Assembly (NCBI GenBank): GCA_013361095.1
Contig: JAATWA010000001.1
Coordinates: 3,751,001 to 3,815,000 of the forward strand
DNA: 64,000 nt
Source of the DNA: Pseudanabaena biceps
GTDB taxonomy: Bacteria > Cyanobacteriota > Cyanobacteriia > Pseudanabaenales > Pseudanabaenaceae
Direction: 5' to 3'
Shown here piece by piece: positions 54,948-64,000 of the stretch. Each line of letters opens with the position of its first letter. The first letter of the stretch is position 1. A program made the position numbers and the translations under genes. The notes beneath the pieces were generated by a model. That model searched no databases, was not told the origin of the DNA, and was given only the letters and a program-made list of their open reading frames with translations.

Positions 54948-56594
54948 ATGTCTACATCAACATCCCCAGAGTCTCAAGTTGCTCAAGACCGCATTATCTT
55001 TTTTGATACCACACTACGCGATGGCGAACAGTCCCCAGGCGCGACTCTGAACGTGGAGCAAAAACTGCTAATCGCTCAGCAACTAGCTCGACTTGGTGTA
55101 GACATCATCGAGGCGGGTTTCCCCTTTGCGAGTAAGGGTGATTTTTATGCCGTGCAAGAAATTGCCAAACTCGTTGGCACAGAATCGGGCCCCACTATTT
55201 GCGGCTTAGCAAGGGCAACCAAAGCCGATATTGATGCGGCGGCTGAAGCCGTCAAACCTGCGGCAAAGAGTCGTGTTCATACTTTCTTGGCGACTTCAGA
55301 TATTCATTTGAAGTACAAGCTCCGCAAGAGTCGGGAAGAAGTCTTAGCAATCGTCCCTGAAATGGTTGCCTATGCGAAATCTAAAATTGATGATATTGAA
55401 TTTTCTCCTGAGGATGCAGGACGTTCTGATCCTGAGTTTCTCTACCAAGTACTAGAAGCGGCGATCGCCGCAGGTGCAACTACTGTCAATATTCCTGATA
55501 CGGTTGGCTATTTGACTCCAGCAGAATTTGGCGCATTGATCAAGGGTATTAAGGACAATGTGCCGAATATTGATCGCGCCATTATCTCAGTGCATGGTCA
55601 CAATGATCTCGGTTTGGCAGTGGCGAATTTCCTTGAAGCTGCTAAAAACGGGGCGCGACAAATGGAATGCACGATTAACGGCATCGGTGAACGTGCAGGT
55701 AATGCGGCTCTCGAAGAGTTAGTGATGGCACTCCATGTCCGCCGTTCCTATTTCAATACCTTCCTCGGTCGCCCCGAAGAGTCCACCACGCCCCTCTGCA
55801 ACATCGACACCAAGCAGATTTACAAGACCTCGCGCCTTGTTTCTAATCTCACAGGAATGTTAGTGCAACCCAATAAAGCGATCGTGGGCGCAAATGCCTT
55901 CGCCCATGAGTCGGGTATTCATCAAGACGGCGTTCTCAAAAACCGTCTCACCTACGAGATCATGGACGCGCAATCGATTGGCTTGACCGATAACTTGATC
56001 GTGCTTGGTAAGCTCTCTGGTCGCAATGCTCTAAGTTCACGCCTTAAGGAACTCGGTTTTGAGCTTTCGGAACAGGAACTCAATGCTGCTTTTGTGCGCT
56101 TTAAAGAAGTTGCTGATAAGAAGCGGGAAATTAGCGATCGCGACTTAGAAGCGATCGTCAATGATGAGATTCGCCATGCTCCTGAAGCCTTCAAGCTCGA
56201 TCATGTCCAAGTTAGCTGCGGCGATCGCGCTATCCCCACCGCCACCATCACCGTGATCATGCCCGATGGTCAAGAAGTCACTGATGCTTCAGTCGGGACG
56301 GGGCCAGTCGATGCGATTTACAAAGCAATTAACCGCATTGTAAACGTGCCTAACAACTTGATCGAGTACTCGGTACAGTCTGTCACCGCAGGCATTGATG
56401 CCCTCGGCGAGGTCACGATCCGCCTCAAGCATCCCGATGTTGGTACTTTCTCGGGACATTCCGCTAATACTGATGTGATTGTTGCCTCCGCGAGAGCTTA
56501 TCTCAATGCTCTCAATAAGCTCTACTTCGCACTTCAGTCGCCTAATGCCAAAGTAGGCGATCGCGAAAAGCTCAGACAAGAAGCAACTTTATAG
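54948..56594 (+). CDS. leuA: 2-isopropylmalate synthase
   Basis: 548-residue first enzyme of leucine synthesis, condensing acetyl-CoA with 2-oxoisovalerate. TIM-barrel with [17 protein letters not shown] at about residue 18, metal His residues in [29 protein letters not shown], and a C-terminal leucine-binding regulatory domain (about 410-548) with [25 protein letters not shown]. Full length. Convergent with recG, sharing one hairpin with it. Confidence 0.96.
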   Translation: MSTSTSPESQVAQDRIIFFDTTLRDGEQSPGATLNVEQKLLIAQQLARLGVDIIEAGFPFASKGDFYAVQEIAKLVGTESGPTICGLARATKADIDAAAEAVKPAAKSRVHTFLATSDIHLKYKLRKSREEVLAIVPEMVAYAKSKIDDIEFSPEDAGRSDPEFLYQVLEAAIAAGATTVNIPDTVGYLTPAEFGALIKGIKDNVPNIDRAIISVHGHNDLGLAVANFLEAAKNGARQMECTINGIGERAGNAALEELVMALHVRRSYFNTFLGRPEESTTPLCNIDTKQIYKTSRLVSNLTGMLVQPNKAIVGANAFAHESGIHQDGVLKNRLTYEIMDAQSIGLTDNLIVLGKLSGRNALSSRLKELGFELSEQELNAAFVRFKEVADKKREISDRDLEAIVNDEIRHAPEAFKLDHVQVSCGDRAIPTATITVIMPDGQEVTDASVGTGPVDAIYKAINRIVNVPNNLIEYSVQSVTAGIDALGEVTIRLKHPDVGTFSGHSANTDVIVASARAYLNALNKLYFALQSPNAKVGDREKLRQEATL

Positions 56595-56631
56595 AATTAA
56601 GGGGCGGCGCTCCGCGCCGCCCCTTAATTCT
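56593..56631. terminator. Bidirectional leuA/recG terminator
   Basis: AGAATTAAGGGGCGGCGC-TCC-complement, 18-bp perfect arms, overlapping the last leuA bases and six bases from the recG stop. Confidence 0.8.
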
Positions 56632-56636
56632 GTTAA

Positions 56637-59093
56637 TCAAGTAAAAATTGCGCCTCCTTGTAGACGTTGATAATGCGCTTCAAATTCTGCTTTTAAAGCA
56701 GGAAAATTCTCTAAAGTAGGATCTTTTTTGATGATGCGTTCCGCAGCTTGTCGGGCAATTTGGAAGATTTCTTGACGGGCTGCCTCATCAGGTAGACGAT
56801 CTTCAATCGAGAAACCTGCGTGACCCGATTGTTCTGTGCCTTCGTCTTTACCCTTGCCTCGCATTTGAAAATCGCGTTCTGCAATAAAAAAACCATCCTG
56901 TGACTGTTCGAGAACTTGTAAGCGTTCTTGAGATGTCTGAGATTTAGAACCACTTAATAATAAACAATAGGATTGCGCGGAGCCACGTCCAACCCTTCCA
57001 CGCAACTGGTGAAGCTGCGCCAGCCCAAAGCGCTCTGCGTGTTCAATCAACATCACCGATGCATTGGGAATGTCTACACCAACTTCCACAACAGTAGTTG
57101 CTACTAATATTTGAGTTTCACCTCGGCGGAATACACTAATTGCATCATCCTTTTCGGCGGAACTCATCTGTCCATGTAATAACCCAATTTGAAAGTTAGG
57201 AAAAACTACATTTTGGAGATGCTCTCGCTCTTGAGTGGCAGCTTTAATGTCTTCCATTTTTTCGGATTCTTCCACCAATGGAAAGACAATATAAACTTGG
57301 CGACCTTGGGCGATTTCACGGCGGATCAATTCGTAAGCATCTTTACGCTGTGAAGGTTTGAGCAGGACTGTCTGAATTGGCTTCCGCCCAGGGGGAAGTT
57401 CATCAATGATACTAACTTCAATTTCCGAATTAGTTAAATATAAAGTGCGCGGGATCGGTGTAGCGGTCATGATCAGCACATGGGGGTCGTTGCCTTTTTG
57501 TAATAAACGCGATCGCTGATCTCTGCCAAAGCGGTGTTGCTCATCAATTACGGCTAGCCCTAACCGTGCAAAATTAACCGTGTCTTGAATCAGGGCATGA
57601 GTACCGATTACCAGTGGCAATTCCCCTGTTTCTAATTGTCGTAAAATCTCGCGGCGCTTAGCAGTTTTAGTGGAACCTGTGAGAATCTCTACTGGTAAAT
57701 TAAGCTGCATAAACCAATCGACAATTTTTCGGTAATGCTGCTCAGTGAGAACTTCCGTGGGAGCCATCAGTGCTGTTTGATAACCTGCTTCGATCGCTGT
57801 CAATAGGGCATAAACCGCGACAATGGTTTTCCCTGAGCCAACATCACCTTGCACTAATCTATTCATTGGCGTATCGCCTTGAAGGTCAGCACGGATTTCA
57901 GCAACGACGCGCTTTTGAGCGTTGGTTAGCTCAAAGGGAAGTAACTTCTCTAATGCCGCGATCGCCTGACTCTGCGGGACAAATCGAATCGCTTTTTGTT
58001 GTTGACGGCGATAGAGAGAAACTAGGCGGCGATAAAAATACTTGTCAAAAGTTAAGCGAACTACAGCTTGCTCTAGGGTTTCGCTAGTATCGGGATAATG
58101 CACCTGCGCGATCGCGTCAGGCAAGTTCATCATGCCGTAATCCTTTAAAAAGCGATCGGGCATAGGGTCCTCAATCTGCGAAACTGCGGGTAAGCACTGC
58201 GCCACAAGGCGGCGAATTGCTTCGGGCGTGATCCCTTCGGTCAGGGGATAGACTGGGACAACTCGCCCCACCGTTTTGGACTGAATTGTATCTTGAGTAT
58301 GTTCTAAGACTTCTATTTCATAGTTCTCTAATGTCAATCCGTATTTGCTCTGTTTGACCACTCCCGAAGCCGCGATCGTGCTGCCTTGGGGATAGAGTTT
58401 CTTTTGCGATTCTTGCCAACCACGATTGGAATAGCGTTTTCCTGTCCAAAAACGACTTAATTTAATTTGTCCTGTATGGTCGCGCACAATCACTTCCACA
58501 ATCGTCAAATTGGGATTTTTGGGACTAGTAAAGCAGCCATATTTCTTGATTGTGCCAATGATCGTCACCGTGTCGCCATCCTTTAGATCGCGAATGGGAA
58601 TCTGCCTCGCATAGTCAATATGATCGCGTGGATAGTAACTTAAAACATCGCGTACTGTGTGTAAATCCAGCAACTTAAACCGCGTCGCCATATTGTAACT
58701 AACTCCCTCCACATCTTTTAGCGGCAGATCGGTCGTTATCTTTTTAGGAGCTTTTGTTTCAGTGACAGCGATCGCTTCAGTTTTGGGTTTCTTAGTCTTT
58801 GGGGCAGCATTAGTTTCGGCAATTTCGCGACGACGGATTTCGTAAAGCAGTCGCCTTGTTTCCGCGATTAAGTGCTGACGGCGAGATAGGGGTAAGTCAT
58901 TGTATTGAGCGTACTGATTAGCTAAGGTTTGTGCTTGCAAGCGATCGCTCATTTCCCAACTTTCAGGCAATTCCTTAAGCAAACTCACATTCAAAAAATC
59001 GGCAAACAAAAATTGTTTTCCCTGCAAGTTGGAAAATCCTTTGTCTGCCTCGACACTCAAGGCTTGTTGTAAACGATTAATATCAAGCGGCAC
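56637..59093 (-). CDS. recG: ATP-dependent DNA helicase RecG
   Basis: 818 residues. Branch-migrating helicase that remodels stalled forks. N-terminal extension of about 130 residues typical of cyanobacteria, wedge/OB domain (DGDTVTIIGTIKKYG), then Walker A GDVGSGKTIVAVYAL, DEQH box VIDEQHRFG, TATPIPRTL, and late motifs ILVATTVVEVGVDIPNA and QLRGRVGRGSAQSYC. Complete. It processes reversed forks and hairpin-forming DNA, which is of interest in so palindrome-rich a genome. Confidence 0.96.
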   Translation of the reverse strand: MPLDINRLQQALSVEADKGFSNLQGKQFLFADFLNVSLLKELPESWEMSDRLQAQTLANQYAQYNDLPLSRRQHLIAETRRLLYEIRRREIAETNAAPKTKKPKTEAIAVTETKAPKKITTDLPLKDVEGVSYNMATRFKLLDLHTVRDVLSYYPRDHIDYARQIPIRDLKDGDTVTIIGTIKKYGCFTSPKNPNLTIVEVIVRDHTGQIKLSRFWTGKRYSNRGWQESQKKLYPQGSTIAASGVVKQSKYGLTLENYEIEVLEHTQDTIQSKTVGRVVPVYPLTEGITPEAIRRLVAQCLPAVSQIEDPMPDRFLKDYGMMNLPDAIAQVHYPDTSETLEQAVVRLTFDKYFYRRLVSLYRRQQQKAIRFVPQSQAIAALEKLLPFELTNAQKRVVAEIRADLQGDTPMNRLVQGDVGSGKTIVAVYALLTAIEAGYQTALMAPTEVLTEQHYRKIVDWFMQLNLPVEILTGSTKTAKRREILRQLETGELPLVIGTHALIQDTVNFARLGLAVIDEQHRFGRDQRSRLLQKGNDPHVLIMTATPIPRTLYLTNSEIEVSIIDELPPGRKPIQTVLLKPSQRKDAYELIRREIAQGRQVYIVFPLVEESEKMEDIKAATQEREHLQNVVFPNFQIGLLHGQMSSAEKDDAISVFRRGETQILVATTVVEVGVDIPNASVMLIEHAERFGLAQLHQLRGRVGRGSAQSYCLLLSGSKSQTSQERLQVLEQSQDGFFIAERDFQMRGKGKDEGTEQSGHAGFSIEDRLPDEAARQEIFQIARQAAERIIKKDPTLENFPALKAEFEAHYQRLQGGAIFT

Positions 59094-59450
59094 AGGCTAT
59101 GTTGTGATTGATAAGTAGCTCTAAGGATGTAATTGCGTCTGGCTACTTAATTTTATGCTACAAGATGATGTATCTCCTAATCCATTCTTCAACCTGCTCG
59201 CCTATTCTCTCAACAACAAATAGCGATCGCCTCTTCCTGAATCTTAATACCAGCCTAAAAAATTAATTATGCTCAATTGGCGGTAATAAATAGCTAAGGA
59301 ATGAAAATTTAATAAAACCCCAAACCGTTGCGGCGGGCTTCCCCCGCCGCAACGGTTTGGGGTTTATTTGCACAATTTATTTATTTCCTATTCCTAAGCA
59401 TAATTAATTACAAACTTTATCTTTATCCACCAGTTAACAGCGATCGCTAG
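59094..59450. other. Gap upstream of recG with one long palindrome
   Basis: No gene. At 59311-59368 there is a long hairpin: AATAAAACCCCAAACCGTTG... with near-exact complement around GGCTTCCCC. The rest is AT-rich with HIP1 sites. Confidence 0.7.
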
Positions 59451-59500
59451 ATGGCAAAATATGAAAGTAGCGATCGCGCAATTTTGGAGGTTAACCCATG
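59451..59500. repeat. 50-bp direct repeat, left copy (antitoxin leader)
   Basis: Contains the GGAGG ribosome site and start codon of the antitoxin gene. Recurs at 59917-59966 with six mismatches. Confidence 0.85.
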
Positions 59501-59713
59501 CTCAAAACCGTACAGGGAATTTATAAAAATGGGCAAATTCGTCTTACTGAAGTACCACAAGGTATTCTCGAAAGCACTGTATTTGTTACCTTTCTAGAAA
59601 ATAAAATTACTACTTGGTCAGATCTCATTTTGCAACATCAAGGCTTTGCTGAAAGTATTACCTTTGAATCCTATCGAGAGGAGCTACTACCACCCCAAGA
59701 AATAACACTTTAA
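59498..59713 (+). CDS. AF2212-like antitoxin
   Basis: 71 residues. TVQGIYKNGQIRLTEVPQGI is the short beta-strand start of the DUF104/AF2212 antitoxin group; the C-terminal part (FAESITFESYREELLPP) would contact the toxin. A strong GGAGG ribosome site lies in the direct repeat. A truncated PIN-toxin gene starts 17 bases later. Confidence 0.75.
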   Translation: MLKTVQGIYKNGQIRLTEVPQGILESTVFVTFLENKITTWSDLILQHQGFAESITFESYREELLPPQEITL

Positions 59714-59730
59714 ATTCGTAAATTTAATTT

Positions 59731-59928
59731 ATGCAATATTTACTAGATACTTGTGTAGTGAGTGACTTTGTAAAGGGTGAAGCAAATACATCACAAAACT
59801 TAAAGTCAGTTTCTCCTGAAGATATTGCTGTTTCTGCGATAACGTCTATGGAACTGAAATATGGATTAGCCAATAATCCACAGCAGGCGGTCAAAATTAA
59901 GCCACTGATAGACTCAATGGCAAAATAA
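59731..59928 (+). pseudogene. Truncated VapC-type PIN-domain toxin
   Basis: 65 residues against a usual 125-140. The first half is intact: LLDTCVVSDFVKG with the first catalytic Asp6, and SAITSMELKYGLANN with the conserved Glu. The second pair of acidic residues is missing. The last codons (ATG GCA AAA TAA) come from the right-hand 50-bp direct repeat, which replaces the rest of the gene. Probably inactive as a nuclease. Confidence 0.8.
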
Positions 59929-59996
59929 GAAAGTAATGATCGCGCAATTTTGGAGATTAATCAATGCAGTTGATTTTCAATGCAGTTCATTTTCAA
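59917..59996. repeat. 50-bp direct repeat, right copy, plus 16-bp tandem
   Basis: 59917-59966 matches 59451-59500 at 44 of 50 positions, ending at an ATG that opens no long frame. It is followed by a tandem pair TGCAGTTGATTTTCAA / TGCAGTTCATTTTCAA (59965-59996). Confidence 0.85.
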
Positions 59997-60020
59997 TCCT
60001 CCATTCAATTAGAGTTTGTA

Positions 60021-60053
60021 AGACAAGAAATAGTAAAGCCATTTCTTGTTTTG
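60021..60053 (+). terminator. Hairpin with T tract after the broken toxin module
   Basis: ACAAGAAAT...ATTTCTTGT followed by TTT, a possible terminator before the permease gene. Confidence 0.55.
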
Positions 60054-60101
60054 GTAGTAAGATGACAGCGATATTTGCGATGCTTTTTTAGTGGGCTTTC
60101 T

Positions 60102-60887
60102 ATGGACAAAATTATTGATCTCGATCTTTCCAAAATGGCGATCGCTTTGGGAATGATTGCGATCGCGATTAGTTTCTCAGTTTGGCAAAAATTAGCGATC
60201 GCCAATAATTTATTAATTGCCACGATCCGTAGTGTGATTCAACTGATCGTAGTTGGATTTTTATTGGATGCAGTTTTTGAAATTAAACAGCCTTTGGTAA
60301 TTTTGTTCATCATTCTGCTAATGAGCTTGATGGCAGCTCGTGAAGCTAAAAACCGTGTCCGTGAAAAAGTGCCGTATATTTTGCCAATCATGTGGATATC
60401 GGTGATTGTCGGAACTCTTGCCATACTCGCTTATACAACTTTTTTAGTGGTGCAGCCTGCCACTTGGTATGCGCCTCAATACTTGATTCCTCTGGCGGGC
60501 ATGATCTTAGGAAATTCAATGAATGGTGCGGCGATCGCGGCGGAACGATTCACGCAGGATTTAGTTAAGCGATCGCGAGAAATTGAGAGTTATTTATGCT
60601 TAGGTGCAACACCGAGACAGGCGATCGCTAATTATCAAGCCGATGCTATAAGGGCAGCGATGATTCCTACGATCAATGTGATGATGGTGGCTGGGGTGGT
60701 ATCTTTACCAGGAATGATGACGGGGCAAATTTTAGGTGGTGTGTCGCCATTGTTGGCGGTGCGCTATCAGTTAGTTATCTTGTTTGCCATTACTACTGCC
60801 AATCTAATTACGGCGATAATTCTTACTAATTTAGTAATCAAACAATTTTTTACGCCTGCTCAACAATTAAAGTTGCCATCTTCATAG
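60102..60887 (+). CDS. UPF0014/FetB-type membrane permease
   Basis: 261 residues from the ATG at 60102. About seven membrane segments; family signatures include LIATIRSVIQLIVVGFLL, PLAGMILGNSMNGAAIAAERF, YLCLGATPRQA, IRAAMIPTINVMMVAGVVSLPGMMTGQILGG. FetB proteins pair with the ATPase FetA for iron export, but no ATPase gene is adjacent, so the partner would be encoded elsewhere. Start upstream at 60075 lacks family-like sequence. Confidence 0.87.
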   Translation: MDKIIDLDLSKMAIALGMIAIAISFSVWQKLAIANNLLIATIRSVIQLIVVGFLLDAVFEIKQPLVILFIILLMSLMAAREAKNRVREKVPYILPIMWISVIVGTLAILAYTTFLVVQPATWYAPQYLIPLAGMILGNSMNGAAIAAERFTQDLVKRSREIESYLCLGATPRQAIANYQADAIRAAMIPTINVMMVAGVVSLPGMMTGQILGGVSPLLAVRYQLVILFAITTANLITAIILTNLVIKQFFTPAQQLKLPSS

Positions 60888-60888
60888 A

Positions 60889-60927
60889 AAAGATGATGGG
60901 CGGCGCGTTGCGCCGCCCATCATCTTT
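60889..60927 (+). terminator. Terminator hairpin after the FetB-type gene
   Basis: AAAGATGATGGGCGGCGC-GTT-complement, 18-bp perfect arms, directly after the stop codon. Confidence 0.8.
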
Positions 60928-61016
60928 GGGTTGGGAGGGTTGGGAAAGGAGTATGATGAGTAACAAAGATTAAAGAAATAGTAGAACTATTTTTTTAATC
61001 TAAAATAATGAGTCAC

Positions 61017-61091
61017 AAAGAATTTTGAAAAGTGTTGCAAAGCAACACTTTTCAAAATTCTTTGGTTCGTGTTTGAGCGCAAAGCGCTGTA
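61017..61091. repeat. 100-bp hairpin element, family P copy 7
   Basis: AAAGAATTTTGAAAAGTGTTGC hairpin; right part GGTTCGTGTTTGAGCGCAAAGCGCTGTA. Left end missing. Confidence 0.75.
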
Positions 61092-61141
61092 ATGATTAAG
61101 CAGCTAATACTTTTGTGGTAATTCACTCAGGAGTTAGAAAA

Positions 61142-61423
61142 ATGTCCAAAAAAGATCTCAAGCGCCAAATCGAAAAAAATCTACATGGTCTTGCCGAATC
61201 CGCGCAGCACCAATATGACAAAAACTTCAAAAAAGTCCACAAAAATGTGGACAAGAATCTAGACAATGTGCGCGATCGCTTGGAAGAGTTTGATGCTTGG
61301 GCTGTGGAATCGGTCAATGATGCGCTGCAAGATGTCGAAAAGAAATTAGAAAAGCGCGTCACCAAAACCGTCAGCCGTATCCAAAAAGCCGCTCAATCGG
61401 TATGGGGCAAGCTGACGGATTAA
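61142..61423 (+). CDS. Small coiled-coil protein of unknown function
   Basis: 93 residues from ATG 61142, with AGGAG upstream (the ATG-type start at 61115 contains the ribosome site). Highly charged and almost wholly helical: KKDLKRQIEKNLHGLAESAQ, a KVHKNVDKNLDNVRDRLEEF heptad stretch, and a Lys-rich end. No cysteine, signal or membrane segment. Resembles apolipoprotein-like or phasin-like helical proteins in composition only. Confidence 0.65.
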   Translation: MSKKDLKRQIEKNLHGLAESAQHQYDKNFKKVHKNVDKNLDNVRDRLEEFDAWAVESVNDALQDVEKKLEKRVTKTVSRIQKAAQSVWGKLTD

Positions 61424-61444
61424 ACAGAGTAGTTTGTTAAATCT

Positions 61445-62278
61445 CTATTGCCACATCCAGAGAGGCATTCCGCTAGTTTCCGCTTCAAATTGAAGACGGG
61501 CGATCGCACTTTCGGAGCCACTGCCTAAAAACTTATTGGCAAAGGACTTGGGTGGTTTGATGGTAAAAACCTTAGTGGTTTTTGGATCAAGTCCCACTAG
61601 CTCTGCGGCATAGCGTCTTGCGTCTTCCTCTGTACCAATGCGATCGACTAAACCTAAGCCAACGGCTTGCTCGCCCGTAAATACCCGACCATCGGCAAAC
61701 GATCGCACGGTAGCAGGGCTAAGTTTGCGACCTTCCGCAACGGTTTCGACAAATTGGTTGTAGCTGCTATCGATTAGAGATTGCAAGATTACTCTTTCTT
61801 CGGGAGTAATTTCGCGATCAAAGGAGAGAATATCTTTGTATGCGCCAGACTTGATGACTTTAAAAGAAACGCCGATCTTCTCCAGTAATCTCTCGATATT
61901 GTTACCGCGCAAAATCACACCGATACTGCCTGTGATCGTCCCGGGGTTAGAAATAATGTAGTCTGCACCAACTCCAATATACACGCCACCACTGGCGGAA
62001 ATGTTGCCAAAGCTGGCGACAACTTTTACTTTTTCACGGATACGCTTTAACGCCGCATAGATTTCTTGAGAATCGCCAACGGTTCCCCCAGGGCTATCGA
62101 TCCGCAATAAGAGAGCGGGAAATTTTTGATCTTCCACAAATTCAAGGGCTTCCAGAACGCGAGTGCGAGTGCTTGACCCGATCGCTCCTGTGATTTCAAT
62201 ACGTGCGATTTTTTTGCGGAATTTGCGTTTTAGAAAGCCGAACATTAAGTTATGAGGTATAGGTTGAAGTAACTCCAT
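61445..62278 (-). CDS. sppA: Signal peptide peptidase SppA (36K type)
   Basis: 277 residues (the ATG at 62245, MFGFLKRKFRKK, may be the true start). S49 serine protease using a Ser/Lys dyad: the nucleophile Ser is in FGNISASGGVYIGVGADYI and the Lys in VIKSGAYKDILSF; LLLRIDSPGGTVGDSQE is the first conserved block. No N-terminal membrane helix is evident, so it may be cytosolic or peripherally bound. It degrades signal peptides or membrane fragments. Convergent with the coiled-coil gene. Confidence 0.92.
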   Translation of the reverse strand: MELLQPIPHNLMFGFLKRKFRKKIARIEITGAIGSSTRTRVLEALEFVEDQKFPALLLRIDSPGGTVGDSQEIYAALKRIREKVKVVASFGNISASGGVYIGVGADYIISNPGTITGSIGVILRGNNIERLLEKIGVSFKVIKSGAYKDILSFDREITPEERVILQSLIDSSYNQFVETVAEGRKLSPATVRSFADGRVFTGEQAVGLGLVDRIGTEEDARRYAAELVGLDPKTTKVFTIKPPKSFANKFLGSGSESAIARLQFEAETSGMPLWMWQ

Positions 62279-62725
62279 ACTATATTAATCGCTACTAATC
62301 GCTTACAGGGCTTTGAGCCTTCTTACAGCGCTTTGCGATCAAACCCAAACCATAAGAATTTACTTAAAAGTGTTGCAAATCAACACTTTTAAGTAAATTC
62401 TTATGGTTCGTTTGATCGCAAATTGATGTAAATGCCCAGAAAATTTTTGAAAGCCTGACTTCGCTAGACTTTCAAAAATTGATTTTGACAATGGGAATTT
62501 CTAAGTTTCAGCAATTCTCATTATGAAACCAAGTTTGGGGTTTGCAACGCCTAAGGCGTTGCAAACCCCAAACTTGGTTTTTGAAAGCCAGCCGTAGGCT
62601 GGCTTTCAAAAAATCAATTTTTATAATGGGAATTGCTGTCTAAGTTTTGATGATTGTCAAAAACACACAATGAAAAGCGGTATCCTGAGTATATTCAAGC
62701 TAAACATTTCGTAATAAAATCCCAG
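62279..62725. repeat. Repeat-filled gap: family P copy 8 and two family B copies
   Basis: 62325-62430: complete family P element (ACAGCGCTTTGCGATC left end, GTGTTGCAAATCAACAC tip). 62434-62500: the decayed right half of a family B element (GAAAGCCTGACTTCGCTAGACTTTC, then ATGGGAATT). 62510-62637: complete family B element. No gene recognised before the ATG at 62726. Confidence 0.8.
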
Positions 62726-64000
62726 ATGCACGAGACGGACTTTCGTAGCAGCCTTCATTCAGGAGGCGATCGCCGCAGACTAAAAACAATTATTGTCCTT
62801 GCCATTGTCTACGGAGCGACAGTTGGTATGCATTTCTTACCTTGGAGTCGTTGGCTGCTGTTAGGTTTGTTCAGCATTCAGGCTTTGCGGTTAATATTTG
62901 CGCCCTCATTACCAGCGATCGCGGTAGCCACTACTGAGATTGAAGCAAATCAGGAACTGCCATTTTTTTCGCTCTTAGCTTCCGCAAAAAATGAAGAAGC
63001 TGTAATTGGGAATTTAGTAAAAAATCTCTGCCAGATTGACTATCCTAGCGATCGCTTTGAAGTATGGATTGTCGATGACAACAGCAGCGATCGCACACCC
63101 GAAGTTTTAAATTTACTCAAACAAAAATATCCACAACTCAAAACTTTGCGCCGTGGTGATGAAGCTCAAGGGGGCAAATCAGGCGCATTAAATCAAGTTT
63201 TGACCATGACCAAAGGCGACATTATTGGTGTATTTGATGCTGATGCTCAAGTACCTGCAAATGTGTTGCGATCGCTGCTGCCTCTGTTTCAACAACCAAA
63301 AGTTGGCGCAGTCCAATTACGCAAAGAGATCACTAATGTCGAAGAAAATTGGTGGACAGCGGGACAGTCTGCCGAAATGGCTCTGGATCTCTGCCTACAA
63401 GATTTACGGATTAGAGTTGGTGGTGTCGGAGAATTGCGCGGCAATGGTCAATTTGTGCGCTTAGCTGCTCTCAAAGATTGCGGCGGCTGGAATGAACAAA
63501 CGATCACCGATGATCTCGATCTGACAATTCGCTTACATCTGTGTCAATGGGATATCGCCTGTTTAAATTTTCCTGCGGTGCAGGAGGAGGGCGTAGTCAC
63601 AGCCCAACAGCTATGGCATCAGCGCAATCGATGGGCTGAGGGTGGCTTTCAGCGCTATCTCGACTACGCTCATTTATTGCTAAGCGGTCGGATGGGATTT
63701 TTTAAAACCTTTGATGCAGGGTTATTTTACATCAATCAATATTTGCTGACGATCGCCTTCATTCCTGATACGATCGCCGCAATCGTCTTAGGCGATAGCC
63801 CCATGTTACCCGCGATCGCAGGTTTTTCCCTTGCCCTAAGTTCTGTCACGATGGCATTTGGAATGAGACGTTCTTATAAAATGTCGTGGCGATCGGCAAT
63901 CTGGAAAACAGTCTCAGGGATGATCTATATGCTGCACTGGATTCCAGTGATTGGTAGCGTGACTTTGAGAATGTGCGTTTTGCCTAAAAAACTAAAATGG
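62726..64000 (+). CDS. Membrane family 2 glycosyltransferase (3' cut by window end)
   Basis: At least 425 residues, open to the last base. Two N-terminal hydrophobic segments, a cytosolic GT-A domain and further membrane segments near the end. Processive-type GT2 motifs are in order: VWIVDDNSSDRTPEV (Asp), VFDADAQVP (DxD), ITDDLDLTIRL (TED-like) and QRNRW (QxxRW). The SGGDRRRLK start and layout recall cyanobacterial monoglucosyldiacylglycerol synthases, which start galactolipid synthesis in thylakoids; that assignment is tentative. Confidence 0.88.
   Translation, partial: MHETDFRSSLHSGGDRRRLKTIIVLAIVYGATVGMHFLPWSRWLLLGLFSIQALRLIFAPSLPAIAVATTEIEANQELPFFSLLASAKNEEAVIGNLVKNLCQIDYPSDRFEVWIVDDNSSDRTPEVLNLLKQKYPQLKTLRRGDEAQGGKSGALNQVLTMTKGDIIGVFDADAQVPANVLRSLLPLFQQPKVGAVQLRKEITNVEENWWTAGQSAEMALDLCLQDLRIRVGGVGELRGNGQFVRLAALKDCGGWNEQTITDDLDLTIRLHLCQWDIACLNFPAVQEEGVVTAQQLWHQRNRWAEGGFQRYLDYAHLLLSGRMGFFKTFDAGLFYINQYLLTIAFIPDTIAAIVLGDSPMLPAIAGFSLALSSVTMAFGMRRSYKMSWRSAIWKTVSGMIYMLHWIPVIGSVTLRMCVLPKKLKW

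Noticed and set aside
63225..63464. 79-codon frame inside the GT2 gene
   Set aside because: It is out of frame with the clear GT2 coding sequence, which stays open to the window end.

Overview
This window is a chromosomal segment of a freshwater-type filamentous cyanobacterium, most likely Pseudanabaena or a close relative. The evidence is the set of oxygenic photosynthesis genes (psbO, petG, psb29, ycf48, rubA), cyanobacterial biosynthetic genes (cruP, a CbiG-CobJ fusion, arginine decarboxylase speA), and very dense HIP1 octamers (GCGATCGC). The genus is an inference from general character, not from a marker gene. No rRNA, tRNA, CRISPR array or intact insertion sequence was recognised.

Layout. 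1-9 kb: the tail of a methyltransferase, thiO, and a giant secreted filamentous-haemagglutinin-type protein ending in a CHAT protease domain. 9-23 kb: a glycosyltransferase, psbO, petG (a 32-residue gene), an SGNH hydrolase, gloA, DUF3531, a Uma2 nuclease, an LCP-family ligase, rpmB, tyrA, psb29, a GT1 glycosyltransferase, a DUF2235 hydrolase and dapF. 23-31 kb: a HIT protein, an Hsp70-like ATPase, a Cas4-like/DnaQ-like DUF2779 protein, a periplasmic binding lipoprotein overlapping a hybrid histidine kinase, and a divergent glutaminase. 31-41.5 kb: acpP-fabF, ftsY, plsC, ycf48, rubA, cbiG-cobJ and speA. 41.6-45.9 kb: a small accessory island of unknown and toxin-antitoxin-like genes, one cassette bracketed by 42-bp direct repeats. 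46-64 kb: an FHA-cyclase, a DUF1176 lipoprotein, cruP, a pentapeptide protein, def, a universal stress protein, lpdA, leuA, recG, a broken antitoxin/VapC module, a FetB-type permease, sppA and a membrane GT2 glycosyltransferase cut by the window end.

Most genes look monocistronic. Clear coupling is limited to methyltransferase-thiO (4-bp overlap), acpP-fabF, dapF-HIT, binding protein-histidine kinase (4-bp overlap) and the small island cassettes.

The most unusual property lies between genes. Nearly every intergenic gap carries one or more long, almost perfect inverted repeats (18-30 bp arms, often a 3-nt loop). They fall into recognisable dispersed families: a ~100-bp hairpin present about nine times, an AAACCCAA-flanked/GCGC-cored hairpin class present in most gaps, two MITE-like elements with CCCTCATCCCC arms, an AGCAATTCTCATTAT-ended element, and a TATA(G/A)CGTTTC-ended element. 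Many serve as terminators by position, but shared ends, shared stems at distant sites and compensatory arm changes suggest a mobile or self-copying repeat population.
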